Shown here piece after piece: positions 57,539-64,000 of a stretch of 64,000 bases of DNA (its first letter is position 1; each line of letters opens with the position of its first letter). Below the pieces are notes generated by a model. It was not told the origin of the DNA, ran no database searches, and saw nothing but the letters and a program-made list of their open reading frames with translations. The position numbers and the translations under genes were made by a program. The stretch is from Methylophilus sp. DW102 (GTDB lineage Bacteria > Pseudomonadota > Gammaproteobacteria > Burkholderiales > Methylophilaceae), in assembly GCF_037076555.1 (NCBI RefSeq), contig NZ_AP029023.1, forward strand, positions 1,488,001 through 1,552,000, given 5' to 3'.

Positions 57539-58975
57539 ATGATCGAAAGCAAACAGTTAAAGCAACTCATGCTGGAAAGCGGCGTAGGGTTTGGTACTAG
57601 TGGGGCCAGAGGCTTGGTTTCATCAATGACAGATGAGGTATGCGCTGGCTACACGCATGCTTTTGTTAAAACCATGCAACGTAGCTACGACTTCCAGCGA
57701 GTCGCTGTTGCAATTGACTTACGCCCGAGTAGCCCAGACATTGCCCAAGCCTGCGCAAACATGCTAAGCCAGTTAGGGCTGCAAGTGATTTTTTGTGGTG
57801 CTATCCCAACGCCGGCCCTAGCGTTATTTGCTCAAACCCATCGTATTCCTGGCATTATGGTCACTGGCAGCCATATCCCTTATGACCGTAACGGACTGAA
57901 GTTTTACCGCCCAGATGGCGAAATCAGCAAGTCGGATGAAACTGCAATGCTGGCGAGTGAAGTGCAACCTTTACTTCAAAATTCTAATGCGTTGCCGCCA
58001 GAGGATATGTCAGCAAAATATGATTATATACAACGCTATAAATCATTATTAGGGCATAACGCGCTTTCAGGACTCAAACTGGCGATATATCAGCACTCCA
58101 GTGTAGGCCGTGATTTGCTAAGTGTACTTTTGCAAGACTTGGGAGCAGAGGTGATTTGCTTGGAGAGATCGGATACTTTTGTTCCGATTGATACTGAGGC
58201 AGTCTCGCCAGAGGATGTTGAGAAAGGATTGGCCTGGTCTAGAAAGTATTCTGTTGATGCCATTATTTCTACAGATGGCGATGGCGACCGTCCATTAATC
58301 AGTGATGAAAAAGGGCAATGGTTACGGGGTGACATTGTCGGATTACTCACAGCCAAGGCATTAAAAATGACGCATCTGGCGGTACCTGTTAGCTGTAATA
58401 CCGCAATCGAAGCCAGTGGCCTTTTTCATAAGGTGACCCGTACACGAATCGGCTCACCCTTTGTTATTGCTGCAATGGAAGAAATTAAGCGTTCAGGCAC
58501 TAACAGTATTGCCGGCTTTGAAGCGAACGGAGGATTCTTGCTAGGATCGGCTAATACGGAATATGAAAATCTAGCCCCCTTGCCGACACGTGATGCTGTT
58601 TTGCCAATTGTATGTTTGCTGGCCGAAGTTAAGAGACAAAACAAACCGCTTTCGGAGTTGGTTGCTAACCTCCCTCAGCGTTTTACCGCGAGCGATCGAT
58701 TACAGAATTTTCCCAATGAAAAAAGTCATGCCTTATTGCAGGCATGGACTCAGGCGCCTGCTGAGTTATTGAGCACTCTTGAGATCGATGAAAATGTCAT
58801 TAGTGCAGATATCACGGATGGGTTAAGGTTAACCCTGGTCTCTGGAAATATTATCCATCTGCGTCCATCAGGAAATGCGCCAGAATTAAGGTGCTATGTA
58901 GAAACACCTAACCAGACCACATCAATTACATTAGTGAACGATGTTTTAAATAAACTTAAGCTGTTAGTTGGTTGA
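57539..58975 (+). CDS. Phosphomannomutase/phosphoglucomutase family
   Basis: 478 residues from ATG 57539, one base after manC; upstream ATGs (57497, 57524) lie inside manC. Alpha-D-phosphohexomutase fold: the phosphoserine loop is VTGSHIPYDRNGLKF with Ser111 (canonical TASHNP here TGSHIP), the metal loop is STDGDGDRPL, the sugar loop GFEANGGFLLGS, and the phosphate loop RPSGNAPELR. Its place next to manC points to mannose-6-phosphate/mannose-1-phosphate conversion. Dual glucose/mannose specificity is possible. Confidence 0.9.
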   Translation: MIESKQLKQLMLESGVGFGTSGARGLVSSMTDEVCAGYTHAFVKTMQRSYDFQRVAVAIDLRPSSPDIAQACANMLSQLGLQVIFCGAIPTPALALFAQTHRIPGIMVTGSHIPYDRNGLKFYRPDGEISKSDETAMLASEVQPLLQNSNALPPEDMSAKYDYIQRYKSLLGHNALSGLKLAIYQHSSVGRDLLSVLLQDLGAEVICLERSDTFVPIDTEAVSPEDVEKGLAWSRKYSVDAIISTDGDGDRPLISDEKGQWLRGDIVGLLTAKALKMTHLAVPVSCNTAIEASGLFHKVTRTRIGSPFVIAAMEEIKRSGTNSIAGFEANGGFLLGSANTEYENLAPLPTRDAVLPIVCLLAEVKRQNKPLSELVANLPQRFTASDRLQNFPNEKSHALLQAWTQAPAELLSTLEIDENVISADITDGLRLTLVSGNIIHLRPSGNAPELRCYVETPNQTTSITLVNDVLNKLKLLVG

Positions 58976-59293
58976 TCCAATTACTCGCAAAATAGCAATA
59001 ACACAGAATATCTTTAAATATTTTTGCTATTGCAATGTTAATTAAGCTAAAATAAATGCATAGAATTGGTGCATGTTAGTTGAGTGTCTGTTTCTATTGG
59101 TGCAATTAGTTTATTTTCAGCTCGATCCTTCAGATTAAATTATACCAATTCCCTTAATTATCAAATAGTTATGGATTTTATTCTGCGGGCATGATTATTG
59201 CTAGTATACTTGTGTGTACGTTATCGCGATAATTTTGATGGCGTATTTTTGTCGTAAATGCACATCATATTTAATTTTAATTGAGGAGAGGAT
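58976..59293. other. 318-bp AT-rich intergenic region
   Basis: No convincing ORF. It contains an 8-bp inverted repeat, AATAGCAA (58991-58998) and TTGCTATT (59024-59031), with no T-tract after the second arm, and a sigma-54 promoter candidate (59187-59202). The rest is AT-rich without further clear structure; no strong terminator for the EPS operon was seen. Confidence 0.8.
59187..59202 (+). promoter_or_regulatory. Candidate sigma-54 (-24/-12) promoter for the PEP-CTERM gene
   Basis: GGGCATGATTATTGCT matches the RpoN consensus TGGCAC-N5-TTGCW at nearly all positions, with GG (59188-59189) and GC (59200-59201) exactly ten bases apart. Transcription would start near 59213, leaving an approximately 80-base leader with gaggagagg before the ATG. 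PEP-CTERM genes in exosortase organisms are known to be controlled by RpoN with the PrsK/PrsR two-component system, which supports the call. Confidence 0.72.
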
Positions 59294-59776
59294 ATGAAAG
59301 TATCTACGTTTTTGGGATCAATCGCTTGTGCTACGGCAATTGCGTATTCCGGTATTGCGTCAGCAACTGTAAGTACGGTTAATTTTAGCGGTTACGATAA
59401 GCCGTTTTCAACTGAATCCAGAACTGAAAAAATCAACATTTCTTACACTGGTGGTAATTTTAATTTAACTGGCATTCTTGACCCAGTGCTTACAGTAATA
59501 AATGGAGTGAATACAGGTTTGTTCCAAGGCGCAACATTAGTCAGCGATGTGGATGATACATTCCAGTGGGCACCAACGTTTTTAGATTTGACAAGATTCA
59601 CATTTAGCGTATCAAACCTTGCTGCAGGGAATTACACCTTAAAGTTTAACTTGCTAGGCGGTGGCTTTTACTCCGGTAGCTACACAATTACACCAGTTCC
59701 TGAACCAGAAAATAATGCATTGATTTTTGCTGGCTTAGGAATTATTGCTTTGATCGCTAGAAGAAAATTTTCTTAA
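59294..59776 (+). CDS. PEP-CTERM sorting-domain protein, probable exosortase B substrate
   Basis: 160 residues. Signal peptide of about 24 residues (ending GIASA), a threonine/serine/asparagine-rich beta-type middle, and the C-terminal PEP-CTERM tail at 135-160: VPEP, a hydrophobic stretch LIFAGLGIIALIA, then RRKFS. The tail is cut by exosortase at the inner membrane. No cysteine is present in the mature part, and the middle domain is not one I recognise. Similar small PEP-CTERM proteins lie beside exopolysaccharide loci and are thought to join the polymer matrix. It is a single gene ending in a strong terminator. Confidence 0.9.
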   Translation: MKVSTFLGSIACATAIAYSGIASATVSTVNFSGYDKPFSTESRTEKINISYTGGNFNLTGILDPVLTVINGVNTGLFQGATLVSDVDDTFQWAPTFLDLTRFTFSVSNLAAGNYTLKFNLLGGGFYSGSYTITPVPEPENNALIFAGLGIIALIARRKFS

Positions 59777-59797
59777 TTTTTTCGTCTAGCATTTGAT

Positions 59798-59829
59798 AGC
59801 CGATTGCACATTTGCAATCGGCTTTTTAT
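59798..59829. terminator. Terminator shared by the PEP-CTERM gene and dapC
   Basis: AGCCGATTGCA and TGCAATCGGCT around a short CATT-type loop, followed by TTTTT on the plus strand. The dapC stop codon (minus strand, 59826-59828) lies in the T-tract, so the two convergent genes end on the same element. Confidence 0.9.
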
Positions 59830-61019
59830 TTGGAGAAGTGAGCATTAATTCGGTGAACGGCAGAAATCGTTTCCGTAGTTGATGCAACAAGCGCCATTCG
59901 AATAAAGCCTCGTCCCGGATTGACGCCATGCGCTTCACGGGCAAGAAATGAGCCCGGCAGCACTGTGATATTCAGGTCTTGATAGAGCTGTTTGGCTACA
60001 GCAGTATCATCTTGCTCGGTATTGATCCACAGGTAAAATGCGGCATCAGGTAATTGCGTTTGCGGCCATACAGTTTGCAAGCGTGGGGTGACGGCCGCAA
60101 ATTTTTCACGATAAAGTGCACGGTTTTGTTGGACGTGCGCTTCGTCATTCCAGGCCACGATACTTGCAGCTTGTACGGCCGGATTCATGGCGCAGCCATG
60201 GTAAGTGCGGTATAGCGTAAACTTTTCTACAATCTCCTCATCCCCTGCGACAAAGCCAGAGCGCATACCAGGCACATTTGACCGTTTGGACAGCGAGCTG
60301 AACATGACGATGCGTTTAAAGTCGCGACCAAGTTGATGCGCGGCTTGCAAGGCACCAACGGGCGGCTGCGCTTCATCAAAATAGATTTCCGAATAGCATT
60401 CGTCTGAGGCAATCACAAATCCGTATTGATCAGAGAGTTCAAACAGTGTTTTCCAGGCGGCAATGTCCATGACTTTGCCGGAAGGATTACCGGGACTGCA
60501 GACAAATACCAATTGCGTGCGCTTCAGCACGTCAGCAGGCACTTGTGTGAGATCCATCACAAAATCATTCTCGAGGGTGGTATTGATAAAGTAGGGCTGG
60601 GCGCCTGCCAGAAATGCAGCACCTTCGTAAATCTGGTAAAACGGATTGGGTGAGATGACCACTGGCGGTTGTGAGCCCGTGTTGTCTATCACCGCTTGCG
60701 CAAAGGCGAATAATGCTTCGCGGCTGCCATTAACCGGCAAGATGGCTTTATCGATATTGAGTGCCGGGATCTGGTAGCGGCGCTGTAGCCATTGATTGAT
60801 GGCTTCACGCAAGGCCGCTACGCCGATTGTGGTAGGATAGCTGGCCAGTCCACTCAGGTTGTTCGCCAGTGCTTCAGAAATGATGACTGGCGTGGCGTGC
60901 TTGGGCTCACCGATAGACAGGTTAACGTGGCTATACTCAGGATTTGGCGTCAGTCCTTGAAACAAGTCGCGCAGACGTTGAAAAGGGTAGGGCTGGAGAA
61001 GATTTAAATGTGGATTCAT
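59826..61019 (-). CDS. dapC: Succinyldiaminopimelate transaminase
   Basis: 397 residues, class I/II PLP aminotransferase. The start PHLNLLQPYPFQRLRDLF is typical of DapC, which converts N-succinyl-2-amino-6-ketopimelate to N-succinyl-LL-diaminopimelate for lysine and peptidoglycan. PLP lysine is Lys245 in FSSLSKRSNVPGMRSGF; CSPGNPSGKVM and ASDECYSEIYF are further signatures. The EamA gene starts divergently 16 bases away, so promoters must overlap the starts. Confidence 0.93.
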   Translation of the reverse strand: MNPHLNLLQPYPFQRLRDLFQGLTPNPEYSHVNLSIGEPKHATPVIISEALANNLSGLASYPTTIGVAALREAINQWLQRRYQIPALNIDKAILPVNGSREALFAFAQAVIDNTGSQPPVVISPNPFYQIYEGAAFLAGAQPYFINTTLENDFVMDLTQVPADVLKRTQLVFVCSPGNPSGKVMDIAAWKTLFELSDQYGFVIASDECYSEIYFDEAQPPVGALQAAHQLGRDFKRIVMFSSLSKRSNVPGMRSGFVAGDEEIVEKFTLYRTYHGCAMNPAVQAASIVAWNDEAHVQQNRALYREKFAAVTPRLQTVWPQTQLPDAAFYLWINTEQDDTAVAKQLYQDLNITVLPGSFLAREAHGVNPGRGFIRMALVASTTETISAVHRINAHFSK

Positions 61020-61034
61020 AGGTGTGTATTATAA

Positions 61035-61955
61035 GTGACGCTTTCGCATAAACAAAAAGCTTCGCAGCAAAAAAAGTGGGCATCGTTGGCCCTGGTGTAT
61101 GGCGCCTTGTGCTGGGGCGTGATTTGGTACCCTTACCGGCTGCTGAATGAGGTCGGCCTGTCTGGCGTTCAATCAAGCGTACTGAGTTATTGCGTGGCCT
61201 TGGTAATTGGTATGCTGCTGTTCTGGCGGCGGTCAGCGTATATCTCGCAGATTCCTTTTTCAGCTTATGGCTTAAGCCTGGTGGCGGGCTGGACCAATCT
61301 AGCTTATGTGCTGGCGGTGATTGATGGCGAAGTCATGCGGGTCATGTTGCTGTTTTATCTTTCGCCATTGTGGACACTGCTGTTGGCCAGAATCTGGTTG
61401 CATGAGCCCTGGCATTTACCGCAACTGGCGGCGATAGGCTTGTCTTTGCTTGGCGCGACCTTGATGCTGACAGACGGCCTATGGATGTGGCCGTGGCCGC
61501 AATCCACCTCGGATTGGTTAGCGTTATCCGCCGGCATTGGTTTTTCGCTGACCAATGTCATTACCCGTTACTCCACCCACCTCTCTGTTGCGGCAAAAGG
61601 CATGCTGGTTTGGCTGGGCGTATTTGGCTTATCTATGTTGGTATTGCTATGGCTCAAGGGGGCGAATGGTTTTGCTTTTGTCACAGACGTGACGCCCATG
61701 ATGGGGCTTTGGTTGGTATTGATCGCATTGCTACTGGTTTCTGCCACCTTGCTTGTTCAGTATGGCGTCACCAAAATCCCGGCCATTCAAGCCTCAGTAT
61801 TATTTATGACCGAGTTGATTGTCGCCGCCATCGCCGCCTACTTTTTGGCACATGAAACGATGTCTGTGACAGAGATGATGGGCGGCCTGTGTATTATTGC
61901 CGCTGGCGTATTGTCAGTCGTCACCGCGGAGACGGAAGATTCAGCCGCTGGATAA
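61035..61955 (+). CDS. EamA/DMT family transporter
   Basis: 306 residues from a GTG start, ten membrane helices in two EamA repeats of five (about 18-140 and 155-295). LALVYGALCWGVIWYPYRLL at the start and the glutamate-bearing FMTELIVAAIAAYFLAHE near the end of the second repeat are typical. Substrate unknown; relatives export amino acids or metabolites. It converges with the TPR gene and the two overlap by 15 bases. Confidence 0.87.
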   Translation: MTLSHKQKASQQKKWASLALVYGALCWGVIWYPYRLLNEVGLSGVQSSVLSYCVALVIGMLLFWRRSAYISQIPFSAYGLSLVAGWTNLAYVLAVIDGEVMRVMLLFYLSPLWTLLLARIWLHEPWHLPQLAAIGLSLLGATLMLTDGLWMWPWPQSTSDWLALSAGIGFSLTNVITRYSTHLSVAAKGMLVWLGVFGLSMLVLLWLKGANGFAFVTDVTPMMGLWLVLIALLLVSATLLVQYGVTKIPAIQASVLFMTELIVAAIAAYFLAHETMSVTEMMGGLCIIAAGVLSVVTAETEDSAAG

Positions 61956-63722
61956 AAGCAATTGTTGATACGCCTGTTCAAGCTGGCGGCAGAAGCTGTC
62001 CGGGCTAAACAGGCGATTGGCATGGTTTTGCAAGCGCACTTTGATGGCCGCTAATGCTGCTGGCGTTTGTGCCAGCATGACGGCCATTTGCTCCAAAGCC
62101 AGCCAATCTTGGCAAATACAATCCTCCAAGCCGAGTTGCTTGAGCAAACTTGCGCTTACGCGTGCCGGAAAGGTGGTACCTTGCACAGTGAGCAAAGGAA
62201 TACCTTGCCATAGCGCGTCACTGGCGGTGGTATGGGCATTGTAGGGTGCGGTGTCCAGCATTAAATCTGCATGTTGCTGCCTGGCGATATGTTGCTCGAT
62301 ACTGGTGCGCGGCGCGAAAATCAAACGATCAGCAGCGACGCCCAGTGCCATGGCGGCGTTTGTCAAATGCTTGGCTGCCCAGACATTACCTTCGAGCAGC
62401 CACAATACGCTGCCTGGGACCTGTTTTAAAATCCGCATCCAGCAGGCAAACACCTCAGGCGTAATCTTGAAACTCTGGTTAAAGCAGCAGAACACAAAGC
62501 CTTGCGCTGGCAAACCATGTGACTGGCGGCTACCTGCGTCTGTAGTGGGGCGACGTGCATTATTCGGTTGATAGCAGGGCAGTATGATCGCCTGCTCCGC
62601 CAAGGCCACTCCTGCCAAGGTTTCATCCACGATAATCGCATCGTATAGCGGTACACCATTAAGCATGCCCATGCTGCCGGGATACCCCAACCAGTTGACG
62701 TGCTTACGCGCCGGTTTATAAGCGGCGACGCCACTGCGACTGCGTTGAGTAAAGCCGGTTAAGTCTACCAGCAGGTCAATCTCCGCTGTGCGCATCTGTT
62801 GCGCAACCGCTTCGTCTGTCATGTTGCTGATTTCCAGCCACTGATCTGCGGCCGCATGAAAAGCGTGCCATTCGGCAGACTGATCATTGTGGCTATTGCT
62901 GTATAACAGTATTTCAAACTGCTCGCGATGGTGTGCAGCGATGACCTCAGTGACCAAATAAGCCAGGGGGTGTTTACGAAAATCCGAGGATAGATAAGCC
63001 ACTTTGATGCGCGCACCTGCTGATTTGGCCGCTGGCGCAGCCAGTGGTTGGATGTGCGCGTAATGTTGTTGCGCCCAACGGCTGGCACAGGCTAACTGCT
63101 CCTGATCTGTGGTGCCTGGCATGGACAGAAAGGCAAATGGCGGGATTTGTGCCTGAGGCAGCGCCTGTAACGCGTGACGCACCTCTGCAATGGCTTGCTC
63201 AAGCCCTTGCCAGTCAGCCATATGCTGTTTTTGATGGATCCAATGCACCTTGGCATGCAGCAGTTTGGGATTTAATTGCAGGGCACGCACATAGGCAGCC
63301 ACTGCCAAGTCCAGCCGGCCTTGCTCGCGGTAGGCATTGCCCAGATTGTTATGGCATTCCGCATCCTGTGGATCCAGTTGCAACGATTGCTGGTAGTGCT
63401 GGATGGCAAGCGCGGTTTGCCCAAGCTTGCGTAGGCTATTGGCCAGATTAAAATGCACATCGGCCTGCTGCTTGTCTTGTGCCAGTGAACGTCTGAAAAA
63501 GTCGGCCGCCAAAGTTTCATCGCCGCGCAGGCTGGCTACATTACCGAGCTGCATCAATATCTGCGGATGTTCTGGCACCAGTTGCAGGGCGTGCTGAAAA
63601 GCGCTTTCCGCCGCATTGGCTTGCTTGGTTTGCAAATAATACCGTCCCAGCTCGTAATGCAGTTCCGGGTCATCTGGCGTGCGGCTGAGCTGCTGCTGAA
63701 GTTTGGCTAGCTGATCAGTCAT
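61941..63722 (-). CDS. TPR protein with SPINDLY/O-GlcNAc transferase-type C-terminus
   Basis: 593 residues. About four tetratricopeptide repeats (roughly 15-155, for example AIQHYQQSLQLDPQDAECHNNLGNAYREQG in part) precede a GT41-like domain: KVAYLSSDFRKHPLAY (near 240), DLLVDLTGFTQRSR, VNWLGYPGSMG, CFNQSFKITP and DTAPYNAHTTASDALWQGIPLLT. GT41 enzymes glycosylate Ser/Thr of proteins from UDP-sugars; bacterial members are mostly uncharacterised. No signal peptide. It overlaps the upstream MnmC-like gene by four bases (ATGA), suggesting one transcript. Confidence 0.88.
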   Translation of the reverse strand: MTDQLAKLQQQLSRTPDDPELHYELGRYYLQTKQANAAESAFQHALQLVPEHPQILMQLGNVASLRGDETLAADFFRRSLAQDKQQADVHFNLANSLRKLGQTALAIQHYQQSLQLDPQDAECHNNLGNAYREQGRLDLAVAAYVRALQLNPKLLHAKVHWIHQKQHMADWQGLEQAIAEVRHALQALPQAQIPPFAFLSMPGTTDQEQLACASRWAQQHYAHIQPLAAPAAKSAGARIKVAYLSSDFRKHPLAYLVTEVIAAHHREQFEILLYSNSHNDQSAEWHAFHAAADQWLEISNMTDEAVAQQMRTAEIDLLVDLTGFTQRSRSGVAAYKPARKHVNWLGYPGSMGMLNGVPLYDAIIVDETLAGVALAEQAIILPCYQPNNARRPTTDAGSRQSHGLPAQGFVFCCFNQSFKITPEVFACWMRILKQVPGSVLWLLEGNVWAAKHLTNAAMALGVAADRLIFAPRTSIEQHIARQQHADLMLDTAPYNAHTTASDALWQGIPLLTVQGTTFPARVSASLLKQLGLEDCICQDWLALEQMAVMLAQTPAALAAIKVRLQNHANRLFSPDSFCRQLEQAYQQLLLSSG

Positions 63723-64000
63723 GTTTTCTCTTGCTCACTAAACGGCTGTAGCAATGGCTTCCAGCCGGCCTGTTTAAACAATAACCGTTGCGGATGCAGA
63801 CCTAGCCAAAAAGTATCCTCAGAGAGTTGTGGCAAGGTATGGCCAAAATCTTGCAGCATGCGTCTGGCTAGTATGGCTGCACAATAAGGGGCTGTCATCA
63901 GGCCTTTACTACCGTGCGCTGCATGCACATACAGCCCTTGTGCAGCGGGCAAGTCAGCGAAGCTGTTGACTGACGCATGACTGTCCATTAAGTCTTGTAA
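63719..64000 (-). CDS. mnmC: C-terminal end of an MnmC-like FAD-dependent oxidoreductase (partial)
   Basis: The frame stays open to the window edge, giving about 93 residues of a C-terminus. GLYVHAAHGSKGLMTAPYCAAILARRML resembles the C-terminal glycine-rich strand-helix of MnmC's oxidase domain (family form: hydrophobic-GSRGLT-AP), which makes mnm5s2U34 in tRNA. Other D-amino-acid-oxidase-like proteins share the fold, so the name is tentative. The methionine at 63988 is internal, not the start. Confidence 0.6.
   Translation of the reverse strand, partial: LQDLMDSHASVNSFADLPAAQGLYVHAAHGSKGLMTAPYCAAILARRMLQDFGHTLPQLSEDTFWLGLHPQRLLFKQAGWKPLLQPFSEQEKT

Overview
The window looks like a chromosomal segment of a methylotrophic betaproteobacterium, most likely of the family Methylophilaceae (Methylophilus, Methylovorus, Methylotenera or Methylobacillus type). 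Three things point there. There is a pqqBCDE operon for the methanol dehydrogenase cofactor PQQ. There is a block of archaeal-type genes for tetrahydromethanopterin (H4MPT) biosynthesis and formaldehyde oxidation. There is also a large exopolysaccharide locus whose families (EpsE, EpsF, EpsG, EpsI, EpsL, exosortase B) are named after the methanolan cluster of Methylobacillus sp. 12S. Genus-level placement is inference.

Layout. 1-5277: folC (cut by the window edge), a SPOR-domain protein with 13 perfect copies of a 12-bp repeat, cvpA, purF and metZ. A putative SAM-II riboswitch with a terminator/antiterminator lies in front of metZ. 5488-12486: gyrA, serC, pheA, hisC and a DAHP synthase gene (serine and aromatic amino acid supply). 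12738-15945: pqqBCDE without an adjacent pqqA. 16014-18080: an MFS exporter and an unrecognised protein built from an internal duplication. 18147-21367: ppsA and ppsR on the minus strand. 21571-27917: beta-RFAP synthase, mtdB, an ATP-grasp gene, mch, a second ATP-grasp gene, a CitG-like gene and a pterin carbinolamine dehydratase homologue. 27956-28906: miaA.

28977-58975 is a roughly 30-kb Wzx/Wzy-type exopolysaccharide locus. It encodes the initiating sugar-phosphate transferase, outer-membrane export (EpsE, EpsL), chain-length control (EpsF and an EpsG with a damaged ATP-binding loop), exosortase B and EpsI. It also encodes UDP-glucose dehydrogenase, a flippase, a polymerase candidate, several glycosyltransferases, three acyl- or acetyltransferases, a GMC oxidoreductase and an unknown secreted protein. 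Precursor enzymes GalE, ManC and phosphomannomutase close the locus. A repeat unit containing Glc, Gal, Man and GlcA with acyl decoration is the natural inference. Immediately downstream is a single PEP-CTERM protein gene, the probable exosortase B substrate, behind a good sigma-54 promoter match.

59826-64000: dapC, an EamA transporter, a TPR/SPINDLY-type O-GlcNAc transferase homologue, and the C-terminal end of an MnmC-like gene running off the window.

I see no rRNA, tRNA, insertion sequence, prophage or CRISPR array. The most interesting signals are the riboswitch-attenuator before metZ, the sigma-54 plus exosortase plus PEP-CTERM arrangement, the EpsG without a P-loop lysine, the duplicated-domain orphan at 17388-18080, and the GMC oxidoreductase paired with an unknown secreted protein inside the polysaccharide locus.
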